DNA from: Verrucomicrobiales bacterium
GTDB taxonomy: Bacteria > Verrucomicrobiota > Verrucomicrobiia > Limisphaerales > UBA1096
Reading direction: 5' to 3'
Length of the DNA stretch: 8,652 nucleotides
NCBI GenBank assembly: GCA_011523195.1
Contig: WTHH01000122.1
Location: forward strand, 1-8,652
The notes beneath the pieces were generated by a model that was given only the letters and a program-made list of their open reading frames with translations, was not told the origin of the DNA and ran no database searches. The position numbers and the translations under genes are program-made. Below are positions 1-6,196 of the stretch, one piece after another; position 1 is the stretch's first letter, and the number at the start of each line of letters is the position of its first letter.

Positions 1-1146
1 GTGCTGAAGCGTGATGCGATGTACATTCGTGTCACGGCTGATAATGGCTTGGCTGGCTTTGCCCCGGGGCCGGCACATGAACGGGCGGAGAGGGAGATTC
101 GAGAGGTCATTTCCCCGTTCCTTGAGGGGCGTGAGCCAAGCGCTTGGCCAAGTTTTGATTTTCAAGCCGACCTCGAGTTGACAAAGACGTATCGCGCGGT
201 GGAGATCGCCGTAATGGATCTGGTAGCTCGATATGAGGGTTGTCCGCTGAGCGAGATTGCGGGCGGAGCCAAGCGGGATCGGATTAAACTCTATGGCAGC
301 GCGGGAATGTACATGGAGCCGGAGCGGTTTGCCGAGGAGGCTGCGGCGATCGCTGGATTGGGTTTTCCTGCTTACAAAATGCGCCCGGCCCGCGGCCCGG
401 AAGCTGACTTGGAAACGGTTCGACAGATGCGTGCCGCAGTGGGGCCGGATGTTGGCCTGATGATTGACGCGCATTCGTGGTGGCGCATGGGCGATAAAAC
501 CTATTCACCGGAGACGATTTTGGATCTGGCCAATGCGATGGCGGTATTTGCGCCGACCTGGCTGGAGGAGCCTTTACCTCCGGAGGATCACGAGGCGTAT
601 GTGCGGCTCAAGGAGGCGGCCAAGTTTCCGATCGCGACAGGTGAGCACGAGCCGGATGAGGCGGGTTTCATGGATTTGTTCGATAAGGGCTGCGCGGATT
701 TCATCCAGATGGACGTTTGCTGTCAGGGCGGCTTCGCGATGGGGCAGCGAATTTTTGAAAAAGTGCGCGAGCACAATCTACGATTCGCGTTTCATAGCTG
801 GGGAACGAATCTCGAGGTGCTTGCGGCAGCGCATCTCGGCGTATGCTGGGAGGAGGACGTGGTGGAGTGGCTCGAGTTTCCCTGCTACTCAAACGCCGGT
901 CGCCCCGGTATGTATCCGTTCGCAGCATCGGATGAAATTCTTAAGGAGCCGCTTTTCATTGAGGGTGGTTACTTGGTAATGCCGGATGGGCCGGGGCTGG
1001 GCATCGAGATCGACGAGAATGTTGTCGAAAAATACCCGTTCATTCAAGGACCCTGGTCTTATTTCAGGATCGATTCTCCGCCGGAGACGGTTGCTGTGAC
1101 GGGGGATCACAGTGTGAAATGGGTCGAGGGCGACCAAACGAGCTAG
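1..1146 (+). CDS. Enolase-superfamily (mandelate racemase/muconate lactonizing type) sugar-acid dehydratase, 5' end outside window
   Basis: A member of the mandelate racemase subgroup of the enolase superfamily. These enzymes abstract a proton alpha to a carboxylate with the help of Mg2+, and most relatives dehydrate sugar acids in the cytoplasm. The catalytic landmarks appear in the right order (numbered from position 1): the K-x-R version of the KxK motif (K126, R128), metal ligand D156 in IDAH, E189/E190 in WLEEP, E215 in GEHE, and the His-Asp dyad D238 (QMDV) and H265 (FHSWG). The frame is open from the first base. The first residues already match the strand that normally lies about 30-40 residues into the family, so the true start is probably upstream and the GTG at 1 is not the real start. 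Seven nt separate the stop from the permease gene, which suggests one operon. The exact substrate cannot be read from the sequence; galactonate, rhamnonate, fuconate and similar acids are all possible. An iterated palindrome lies inside the gene and encodes S-A-W-P-S. Confidence 0.85.
   Translation: MLKRDAMYIRVTADNGLAGFAPGPAHERAEREIREVISPFLEGREPSAWPSFDFQADLELTKTYRAVEIAVMDLVARYEGCPLSEIAGGAKRDRIKLYGSAGMYMEPERFAEEAAAIAGLGFPAYKMRPARGPEADLETVRQMRAAVGPDVGLMIDAHSWWRMGDKTYSPETILDLANAMAVFAPTWLEEPLPPEDHEAYVRLKEAAKFPIATGEHEPDEAGFMDLFDKGCADFIQMDVCCQGGFAMGQRIFEKVREHNLRFAFHSWGTNLEVLAAAHLGVCWEEDVVEWLEFPCYSNAGRPGMYPFAASDEILKEPLFIEGGYLVMPDGPGLGIEIDENVVEKYPFIQGPWSYFRIDSPPETVAVTGDHSVKWVEGDQTS
135..152. repeat. 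Iterated palindrome, compound copy inside the dehydratase gene
   Basis: Two overlapping palindromes: GCCAAGCGCTTGGC (135-148) and CTTGGCCAAG (143-152), giving three alternating TTGGC/GCCAA half-sites. It encodes S-A-W-P-S (residues 47-51), unlike the other in-gene copies, which read Leu-Ala-Lys. Confidence 0.7.
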
Positions 1147-1153
1147 ACTTAAA

Positions 1154-2665
1154 ATGGATCCGCTGATTGTTCTGCTGATTGGGATGGCCGTTGTGGTCGG
1201 CGGTGTTCTTTGGCTGCGGCTGCATGCGTTCGTGGCGTTGATCGGCGGGGCGCTGGTGGTGGGTGCGCTATCGACACCGGAGAGGATCGAGCAGTCGGTC
1301 ATGAACGATTCGCGCATCGAAAAGGAGATGCACAAACAGGCGACGAACCGACTGGGCAAGGATGATCCCAACCTGACGAATCTCGTTCAAGTGTTGCACA
1401 AAACCCAAGCGCAACACACTGCGGCGCAGTCGGTGATTTCCCGTGTGACGACTGCGTTTGGCAAGGCATGCGGCAGTCTGGGCATCCTGATCGCGATGGC
1501 AGCGATCATCGGCAAATGCCTGCTGGAGAGCGGTGGAGCGGAGCGGATCGTCCGCTCGGCGCTCGGTTGGCTTGGTGAAAAACGCGCGCCTCTGGCATTC
1601 ACCGGCAGCGGTTTTTTGCTCGGGACGCCGGTGTTTTTTGACACGGTTTTTTATCTGATGATTCCGCTCGGCAAGGCGCTAGCGATGCGATTCCGCGAAA
1701 ACTACGGGTTGTACATCATGACGATCGTTGCGGGGGCAACGATGGCGCATTCGCTTGTCCCACCGACGCCGGGACCGCTGTTTGTGGCGGATCAACTCGG
1801 CGTTGAGCTTGGCTTGATGATTGTGATGGGGTTGATCGTTGGGACAGTTGCGTGTGCGACCGGTTATGTCTACGCGAAGTGGATTAACGGTGAGAGCAAG
1901 TGGCATGTGCCGTTGCGCGACTCGGTCGACTCGCCCTTGGCCAAGCTCGATGAAATCGCCAAGCGCGATGACAACACGCTGCCATCGCTTGGCCTGTCAC
2001 TGTTGCCAGTGCTGCTCCCGATTGTGTTGATCGCAGGGAACACCATCCTGCAAAAAATGGTTGCGGAGCCGCCGTCTGGCTTGGCCGGTTTTCTGAGCTT
2101 GTTTGGCGACAAAAACATAGCTCTGATTATTTCGGCGGCGGTTGCCCTTGGCCTGTTGGCATTGCAAAAGCGCGGCGACAAACAGGCGCTGGCCGACTCG
2201 GTGCAGGCGGCATTGGCCAGCGGCGGGGTGGTGATTTTGATCACGGCGGCCGGTGCATCATTCGGAACCGTGCTGCAGCAGACCAACATCGCGGCGCGGA
2301 TCGGCGGCTTGGCTGCGGAATTTAACATCACCGGGTTGCTCGTATTGCCGATGGCGTTTTTTGTGACGGCCATCGTCCGCACGGCGCAGGGTTCGGCCAC
2401 TGTCTCTATGATCACGTCGGTGGGCATTTTCACCGGGATGGCAGGTGGGTTGCCGTTTCATCCGGTGTACCTTGCGATGGCAATCGGCTGTGGCTCAAAA
2501 CCGTTCCCGTGGATGAACGATAGCGGATTCTGGGTGATCAATCGCATGAGCGGGATGACTCTACGCGAGTCGATCAGGAGCGTGTCGTTTCTGATGACCG
2601 TAATGGCGATTGACGGCTTGATTGCGGTGATGCTCCTCGCCTGGCTGTTACCGATGAGCGATTGA
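1154..2665 (+). CDS. GntP-family gluconate/sugar-acid:H+ permease
   Basis: A 503-residue integral inner-membrane protein of the gluconate:H+ symporter (GntP) family, slightly longer than the usual 440-450. The N terminus is hydrophobic (residues 3-38, two short membrane segments). A polar stretch follows (about 42-92), then typical GntP blocks: LGILIAMAAIIGKCLLESGGA (in two parts, about 109-129), TPVFFDTVF (158-166), and the family signature H-S-L-V-P-P-T-P-G-P (199-208). More membrane helices run to the C terminus at LLAWLLPMSD. The start is the ATG 7 nt after the dehydratase stop, with no clear Shine-Dalgarno sequence, so translational coupling is plausible. The pairing suggests that the protein imports the acid that the upstream enzyme dehydrates. 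The polar insert of about 50 residues between helix 2 and the conserved core is unusual against E. coli GntP. The last 208 nt overlap the convergent amidotransferase frame. Confidence 0.9.
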   Translation: MDPLIVLLIGMAVVVGGVLWLRLHAFVALIGGALVVGALSTPERIEQSVMNDSRIEKEMHKQATNRLGKDDPNLTNLVQVLHKTQAQHTAAQSVISRVTTAFGKACGSLGILIAMAAIIGKCLLESGGAERIVRSALGWLGEKRAPLAFTGSGFLLGTPVFFDTVFYLMIPLGKALAMRFRENYGLYIMTIVAGATMAHSLVPPTPGPLFVADQLGVELGLMIVMGLIVGTVACATGYVYAKWINGESKWHVPLRDSVDSPLAKLDEIAKRDDNTLPSLGLSLLPVLLPIVLIAGNTILQKMVAEPPSGLAGFLSLFGDKNIALIISAAVALGLLALQKRGDKQALADSVQAALASGGVVILITAAGASFGTVLQQTNIAARIGGLAAEFNITGLLVLPMAFFVTAIVRTAQGSATVSMITSVGIFTGMAGGLPFHPVYLAMAIGCGSKPFPWMNDSGFWVINRMSGMTLRESIRSVSFLMTVMAIDGLIAVMLLAWLLPMSD

Positions 2666-3249
2666 CGCTTGGCCAAGGAGTAGACCGTCAGGTCCAAAAA
2701 ATTCTGCATCATCGTGTGGCCGTGCTCGGTGAGGATGCTCTCGGGATGAAACTGCACACCCCAAATGGGCAGCTCCCTGTGACGCAAACCCATGATTTCC
2801 CCCTCTTCGGTTTCCGCAGTGACCTCCAGACAATCCGGCAGAGACTCGCGCTTCACGACGAGTGAGTGGTAGCGCGTGGTGATGTAGGGGGAGGGTATGC
2901 CCTTGAACAAATCCCTGCCGTCGTGAGTGACCGGTGAGGTTTTGCCGTGCATCATCCGGTAATTCACCACGACCTCGCCGCCGTAGGCCTGCCCGATGCA
3001 TTGGTGCCCGAGGCAGACGCCCATGAGCGGCAGCTTGCCGGCGAAGTGCTTGATGACATCGATCGACAAGCCAGCCTCGCGAGGGGTGCAGGGGCCGGGG
3101 GAGACGAGGATGCGTTCTGGTTTGTCGGCTTCGATCTGTTCAAGGGTGACCTCGTCGTTTCGATGCACCAAGACGTCCGCCTTCAACTCGCCCAAGTACT
3201 GGACGAGGTTGAATGTAAACGAATCGTAGTTGTCGAGGACGAGAACCAT
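2458..3249 (-). CDS. trpG/pabA: Anthranilate/aminodeoxychorismate synthase glutamine amidotransferase component (TrpG/PabA), with an extended C-terminal tail
   Basis: Class I (triad-type) glutamine amidotransferase subunit that hydrolyses glutamine and passes ammonia to a TrpE- or PabB-type partner, for tryptophan or folate synthesis. It opens with the diagnostic MVLVLDNYDSFTFNLVQYLG, then SPGPCTP (50-56), the nucleophile elbow GVCLGHQ with C79, the family motif HGKTSPVTHDG (101-111), and H168/E170 in GVQFHPES. TrpG and PabA cannot be separated from this sequence, and no synthase partner gene is in view. The canonical domain of about 190 residues ends near FLDLTVYSLAKR (184-195). Residues 196-263 are encoded opposite the 3' end of the permease gene and resemble no known domain, so they are probably a read-on tail. 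The ATG is fixed by the MVLVLDNYDSF start; no Shine-Dalgarno sequence is visible. The gene lies downstream of the aminotransferase on the same strand, but 323 nt of repeats separate them, so a joint operon is uncertain. Confidence 0.9.
   Translation of the reverse strand: MVLVLDNYDSFTFNLVQYLGELKADVLVHRNDEVTLEQIEADKPERILVSPGPCTPREAGLSIDVIKHFAGKLPLMGVCLGHQCIGQAYGGEVVVNYRMMHGKTSPVTHDGRDLFKGIPSPYITTRYHSLVVKRESLPDCLEVTAETEEGEIMGLRHRELPIWGVQFHPESILTEHGHTMMQNFLDLTVYSLAKRQSLIGNSQARSITAIKPSIAITVIRNDTLLIDSRRVIPLMRLITQNPLSFIHGNGFEPQPIAIARYTG
2666..2677. repeat. Iterated palindrome copy at the permease/amidotransferase junction
   Basis: CGCTTGGCCAAG starts at the base after the permease TGA (2663-2665). 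On the minus strand it encodes the end of S191 through L-A-K-R (192-195) of TrpG/PabA, exactly where the conserved domain ends. It shares the 12 left-hand bases of the 14-bp intergenic copy at 3276-3289. Confidence 0.8.
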
Positions 3250-3275
3250 CGGCAGGCAAAGTACAATTCAGAAAG

Positions 3276-3289
3276 CGCTTGGCCAAGCG
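3276..3289. repeat. Iterated palindrome, perfect 14-bp copy
   Basis: CGCTTGGCCAAGCG is self-complementary over all 14 bases. It is 27 nt upstream of the trpG/pabA start codon on that gene's strand, so it lies in its leader or promoter region and could affect expression. Confidence 0.85.
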
Positions 3290-3376
3290 GTTTAAAAAAG
3301 GTTCGGCGGTATTCTTATTCCCGCTCGAGCGCTTGGGCTGAATCAGGAACAAGTATGTCTTTGTTTCTTTTTTTCA

Positions 3377-3442
3377 GACTCGCAGGTTCGTCCTACCACC
3401 TCGATGGCCAAGCGCAAAAATGGAGGGGCGAGCCTGCGAGTC
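3377..3442. repeat. 14-bp inverted repeat with a 38-nt loop
   Basis: GACTCGCAGGTTCG (3377-3390) pairs with CGAGCCTGCGAGTC (3429-3442), with a single mismatch that becomes a U-G wobble in RNA. The loop contains the half-palindrome TGGCCAAGCG (3405-3414) and an A5 run (3416-3420). This may be a small non-autonomous mobile or REP-like element; no target-site duplication or transposase is visible. Confidence 0.6.
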
Positions 3443-3445
3443 CGA

Positions 3446-3454
3446 TTGGCCAAG
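3446..3454. repeat. Iterated palindrome core copy
   Basis: TTGGCCAAG begins 4 nt after the right arm of the 14-bp inverted repeat and 8 nt before the RIME-like unit. It retains only the inner 8-9 bases of the palindrome. Confidence 0.65.
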
Positions 3455-3461
3455 TCAGTCA

Positions 3462-3508
3462 CCCCCTCATCTAGCCTTCGGCCACCTTCTCCCCCGCGGG
3501 GGAGAAGG
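3462..3508. repeat. RIME-like intergenic palindromic element
   Basis: The unit starts CCCCTCAT, continues with a small GCC-TTC-GGC stem (3474-3482), and ends in a perfect 24-bp palindrome (3485-3508: CCTTCTCCCCC, then GC, then GGGGGAGAAGG, sharing its centre). This order (CCCCTCATC, small stem, CACCTTCTCCC, GGGAGAAGG) is what I remember of the RIME1 elements described in Rhizobium and of similar sequences in other phyla. In RNA the 24-bp palindrome would be a strong hairpin; it lacks a following T-run, so a terminator role is uncertain. Confidence 0.6.
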
Positions 3509-3515
3509 AAATCGT

Positions 3516-3542
3516 TTCCGTGTGTTCTGTGTGTTCCGTGGT
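3516..3542. repeat. TGTGTTC-type low-complexity intergenic repeat
   Basis: Near-repeated units TTCCGTGTG, TTCTGTGTG and TTCCGTGGT follow one another. In one frame they read F-R-V-F-C-V-F-R-G, a string I recall from many spurious ORFs in Verrucomicrobia/Planctomycetes-type genomes, which suggests a dispersed intergenic repeat. The recollection has not been verified by search. Confidence 0.45.
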
Positions 3543-3548
3543 CCGACA

Positions 3549-3564
3549 CCGCTTGGCCAAGCGG
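3549..3564. repeat. Iterated palindrome, perfect 16-bp copy
   Basis: CCGCTTGGCCAAGCGG is self-complementary over 16 bases, the longest perfect copy in the window. It lies 8 nt downstream of the aminotransferase stop codon on that gene's strand. With its flanks (CACCG on the left, CGGCGGTG on the right) it could form a longer imperfect stem in the transcript's 3' end. Confidence 0.85.
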
Positions 3565-3572
3565 CGGTGAGG

Positions 3573-4823
3573 TTAGAACTCGAACTTCACATCGCCAAGG
3601 CGGGAGGCGATTTCGTTGATCACCCGGTCCTCGTCGGCCTCGTCGCTGGCGGCAAAGGTGACACTGAAACGAATCGCCGGCTCGGCATCGTCCCACGGCA
3701 CGGTGGAGATGAGTTTCTCGCGGATCAGCCACTGCGAGAGCGCTTCGCCGTTTTCAAATTCCACCCGCTCTCCATCCGATTTCACGGCTGCCTTGGCCGC
3801 GCTCATGTACAGGAAAAACGAGCCGCCGGACTTGTTGACCTGAAAGCCGGCTCCCTGCAACACGCCCACCAGTTTGTCCATGCGGCGGGAGTACTTGGTT
3901 GCGATCGCCTCGGTGATCTCGGGATGATCGTAGCAGTACGCGGAGGCGTTTTGGATGGCGAGGAATTGGCCGGAGTCGGTGTTGTCCTTCACGTCGCCGT
4001 ACGCCTTCACGAGCAACGGGTTGCCGGCCACGAAGCCGCAGCGCCAGCCGGTCATGTTGAAATTTTTACTGGTGGAATGAAGCTCAATGCCGACGTCTTT
4101 CGCGCCCGGCGTAGCAAGAAAACTGAGCGGCTGGTTGCCGTCGTAAACCAGGCCGATGTAGGCGGCGTCGTGAATGACGATGAGGTCGTTTGCCTTGGCG
4201 AACTCGACGACCTTGGCAAAGAACTCCGGTGTGGCACTGGCGCCGGTCGGGTTGTTCGGGTAATTGATCACAAGCACCTTGGCCTTGGCCAACACTTCGG
4301 CCGGGATGTTGTCGAGATCCGGCAGATAATTGTTCTCCGCTGTCAGCGAGAGGTTGTGCACCTGCCCGCCGAAATATTTGGCGTGTGTGCCGAATACCGG
4401 ATAGCCCGGAATGGTCATGATGACATAGTCGCCAGGGTTGATGAATGCTGCCGGCAGGATGGAAAGCGCGGCCTTGCTGCCGATCGAGTGCAGCACCTCG
4501 GAGTCGGGGTCGATTCCGTTGACGCCGCATACCTTTTCGAGGAAGTTTGCGGCGGCGACCTTCAGGGCTTGGCCGCCGTTGTCGGAGTAGCCGCGGTTTT
4601 CCGGTTTTTGTGCCTCCTCATGGAGTTTGGCCACCACCTCGGGGAAGGCCATCTCGTCCGGTTCGCCCACTCCCATGTCGATGATCTCCGCGCCGGGATT
4701 GGCATCAAGAGCCGCCTTTTTGGCGCGCTTGATCTTCTCAAACTTATAAATGGCAGTGTCTTTACCGTAGTTGACACCACCAATGCGTTCCGCGAACAGA
4801 TTCTGAATATAGCTGTCTGACAT
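3573..4823 (-). CDS. Class I/II PLP-dependent aminotransferase, LL-diaminopimelate aminotransferase (DapL)-like
   Basis: A 416-residue fold-type I aminotransferase of the AspC/DapL group, cytoplasmic. Seen in order: IIDMGVGEPDE (47-57), ENRGYSDNGG (75-84), HSIGSKAAL (112-120), NYPNNPTG (187-194), D219 in HDAAY (binds the pyridine nitrogen), the Schiff-base lysine K253 in STSKNFNMTGWR with R261, and the carboxylate-binding R385 (AIRFSV). The blocks GVGEPD, RGYSDNG, SIGSK and PGYPVFGTHAKYFGG resemble proteins usually annotated as LL-diaminopimelate aminotransferase, which makes LL-DAP from tetrahydrodipicolinate in one step for lysine and peptidoglycan. Another amino-acid specificity (aspartate, alanine or aromatic) remains possible. 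The start MSDSYIQNLF is chosen over an in-frame ATG 15 codons upstream because the intervening residues read through an intergenic palindrome and do not look like the family. There is no Shine-Dalgarno sequence before either start. Confidence 0.85.
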   Translation of the reverse strand: MSDSYIQNLFAERIGGVNYGKDTAIYKFEKIKRAKKAALDANPGAEIIDMGVGEPDEMAFPEVVAKLHEEAQKPENRGYSDNGGQALKVAAANFLEKVCGVNGIDPDSEVLHSIGSKAALSILPAAFINPGDYVIMTIPGYPVFGTHAKYFGGQVHNLSLTAENNYLPDLDNIPAEVLAKAKVLVINYPNNPTGASATPEFFAKVVEFAKANDLIVIHDAAYIGLVYDGNQPLSFLATPGAKDVGIELHSTSKNFNMTGWRCGFVAGNPLLVKAYGDVKDNTDSGQFLAIQNASAYCYDHPEITEAIATKYSRRMDKLVGVLQGAGFQVNKSGGSFFLYMSAAKAAVKSDGERVEFENGEALSQWLIREKLISTVPWDDAEPAIRFSVTFAASDEADEDRVINEIASRLGDVKFEF

Positions 4824-4840
4824 GTTTTTGGGGTAGGGCA

Positions 4841-4906
4841 CTTGGCCAAGCTGGCGCAAGCCGCGCACAGCTTATTCACGAAACCAAATAGTGCAAGCCA
4901 GCTTGG
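4841..4906. repeat. Iterated palindrome copy embedded in a larger inverted repeat upstream of the aminotransferase
   Basis: CTTGGCCAAG (4841-4850) lies 17 nt upstream of the chosen ATG. Its right half extends into CCAAGCTGGC (4846-4855), which pairs perfectly with GCCAGCTTGG (4897-4906) across 41 nt. The two stems share the CCAAG segment and are mutually exclusive, so two alternative leader folds are possible if transcription starts above 4906. Confidence 0.55.
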
Positions 4907-5003
4907 TTTTGAAATTGGAATGCGAACGGCCCCGAAGAGTGGCAGCGGGGTGACTGGTTTTTTAAGCATATTCTCTTTTGAGCGAGCTCGATGATGGCCT
5001 CTA

Positions 5004-5011
5004 TTGGCCAA
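5004..5011. repeat. Iterated palindrome core copy
   Basis: TTGGCCAA followed by ACGCT (so TTGGCCAAACGCT) resembles the right half of the full palindrome with one extra A. It is roughly mid-way between the divergent genes. Confidence 0.55.
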
Positions 5012-5189
5012 ACGCTAGTTTAACATTCAAGAAATCATATACTTTCGCATCGATAAAACCGGATGTGCGACATTATGTCCTACCCTTAGCGATTTTGAGG
5101 TTGCGTTGTGAATAACTTGGGTTAGGGTTGCGCCAGTTTGTCCCTATTGGTGGGACGCTTGGCTTTGAACGCAGATTTTCAACTGGCTT

Positions 5190-6191
5190 ATGGTACGGTC
5201 ATTCGCATTTACGACCAAGGGCAGATTGCACAGCAAGGACATCGAGTTGTTCCTGATGCCGACGCTGTTGGCGGACACAAAGCTTTTCTTGTGGGTTGAC
5301 CTCGAAAATCCAACCCCGCAGGAGACGGAGTTCCTGCTGAAAAACGTATTCCACTTTCACCCGCTTTCGATCGAGGACAGTGTCGCGGAGAGTCCTTCCC
5401 CAAAGGTCGAGGAGTATTTGCCAAAAGAAAACGACGCATTCTCGCCGTACCTGTTTATGGTGATCCACGCGGTGGACTACAGCCGCAAGGACGGGGTATT
5501 TGCGACGTCGGAGTTGAGTTTTTATCTCGGCAAAAATTTTCTGGTAACGTTTCACAGCAAGCCGCTGCGGCCGGTGGAAATGGTGGCGGAGATGTGTCTG
5601 CGCAATACGGCGGACATCGCGCGGGAACCGGATCGGGTTGCGCATGCGCTGCTGGATTCGATCGTAGAAAACTACAAGCCGGCGCTGGATGAGCTGGCGA
5701 TGGAGGTAGCGGAGGTGGAACAGCGCGCTTTGGCGGATCCGGGCAAGGAGACCCTCAACACAATTTTGCAGATCAAAAAAGAGGTGCTGCACCTGCGCCA
5801 GATCATCGGCCCACAAAAAGAGGTGCTCAGTCGGTTCACGCGCGGGGAGTTCAAGCTGATTCACGCGCACCTGATTCCCTACTACCGGGATGTTTACGAC
5901 GGGCTTTTTAACATCGGGGAGATGGCGGCGCGATATGCGGAGTCGTTGACCGGTGTGCTGCAGGTGTACCTGAACATGTCGTCGAACAAGACCGGTGAAG
6001 TGGTCAAGGTGCTGACAGTGTTCACCGTGATCACGACGCCGATGATGCTGGTGGGCACTTGGTACGGGATGAATTTTAATGACATGCCGGAAATGGGTTC
6101 CGGCAAGGCCGGTTATTTTATCGCGCTCGGGGTGACGGTTGCCGCGACGCTTGGCACTGTGGTGTATTTCAAACTCAAAAAGTGGCTCTGA
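5190..6191 (+). CDS. corA: CorA-family magnesium/divalent cation channel
   Basis: A 333-residue CorA-type (2-TM-GxN) inner-membrane channel for Mg2+, possibly Co2+ or Ni2+. The N-terminal cytoplasmic alpha/beta domain includes LFLWVDLENPTPQE (32-45), FHPLSIEDS (56-64) and FYLGKNFLVTFH (111-122). A long charged helical region follows (about 145-270), including IKKEVLHLRQIIGPQKEVL (195-213), the stalk helix of the pentamer. TM1 is about 272-292 and ends in the signature Y-G-M-N (292-295). The loop is FNDMPEMGSGKAG, rich in acidic residues as in canonical CorA, and TM2 is about 308-328 before the basic end KLKKWL. Length and order match the family. The ATG start has no clear Shine-Dalgarno sequence. 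The kinase gene starts 5 nt after the stop, so a three-gene transcript with the two-component system is likely. Confidence 0.93.
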   Translation: MVRSFAFTTKGRLHSKDIELFLMPTLLADTKLFLWVDLENPTPQETEFLLKNVFHFHPLSIEDSVAESPSPKVEEYLPKENDAFSPYLFMVIHAVDYSRKDGVFATSELSFYLGKNFLVTFHSKPLRPVEMVAEMCLRNTADIAREPDRVAHALLDSIVENYKPALDELAMEVAEVEQRALADPGKETLNTILQIKKEVLHLRQIIGPQKEVLSRFTRGEFKLIHAHLIPYYRDVYDGLFNIGEMAARYAESLTGVLQVYLNMSSNKTGEVVKVLTVFTVITTPMMLVGTWYGMNFNDMPEMGSGKAGYFIALGVTVAATLGTVVYFKLKKWL

Positions 6192-6196
6192 GCCGC

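Larger units (their letters stand above)
3250..3572. other. Gene-free repeat mosaic between trpG/pabA and the aminotransferase gene
   Basis: 323 nt with no credible gene. In order it holds: a perfect iterated palindrome (3276-3289), a half copy CGCTTGG (3330-3336), a T-rich run (3361-3375), a 14-bp inverted repeat (3377-3390 with 3429-3442) enclosing a half copy TGGCCAAGCG (3405-3414), a TTGGCCAAG copy (3446-3454), a RIME-like palindromic unit (3462-3508), a T/G-rich TGTGTTC repeat (3516-3542) and a 16-bp palindrome (3549-3564). The promoter of trpG/pabA should lie here on the minus strand, but I see no convincing -35/-10 pair. There is no stem followed by a T-run that would clearly terminate the aminotransferase transcript. 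Confidence 0.75.
4824..5189. other. Divergent intergenic region between the aminotransferase and corA
   Basis: 366 nt that must hold both divergent promoters. Visible items are a degenerate iterated palindrome (4841-4850), a 10-bp inverted repeat (4846-4855 with 4897-4906), a TTGGCCAA core (5004-5011), a half copy CGCTTGGC (5156-5163) and a small GTCCC/GGGAC hairpin (5140-5144 with 5152-5156). A TATACT hexamer at 5038-5043 lacks a good -35, so I do not call a promoter. No M-box-like Mg2+ riboswitch or RNA gene is recognisable ahead of corA. Confidence 0.6.

Noticed and set aside
3485..3508. Rho-independent terminator for the aminotransferase gene
   Set aside because: The 24-bp palindrome is a strong stem but no T-run follows it on the minus strand, and it fits a RIME-like repeat better.
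3276..3564. Possible CRISPR-like array of TTGGCCAA repeats
   Set aside because: Repeat spacing is irregular, units vary between 8 and 16 bp, the spacers are themselves repeats, and no cas gene is visible.
3404..3619. Small plus-strand ORF starting ATGGCCAAGCGC within the mosaic
   Set aside because: It is a translation of the repeats themselves and lacks a ribosome binding site and any recognisable domain.
3420..4820. 466-codon plus-strand open frame opposite the aminotransferase gene
   Set aside because: It is the mirror of a gene with intact catalytic motifs, begins inside the repeat mosaic, and its translation is His/Val/Gly-rich without recognisable domains. High-GC antisense frames are often open.
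4824..4868. Upstream in-frame ATG at 4868 as the aminotransferase start
   Set aside because: The extra 15 residues translate the intergenic palindrome and have no family resemblance; MSDSYIQNLF at 4823 fits better.
4870..5189. Mg2+ riboswitch (M-box) or mgtA-like leader ahead of corA
   Set aside because: I could not find the conserved three-helix arrangement; only small local hairpins are visible.
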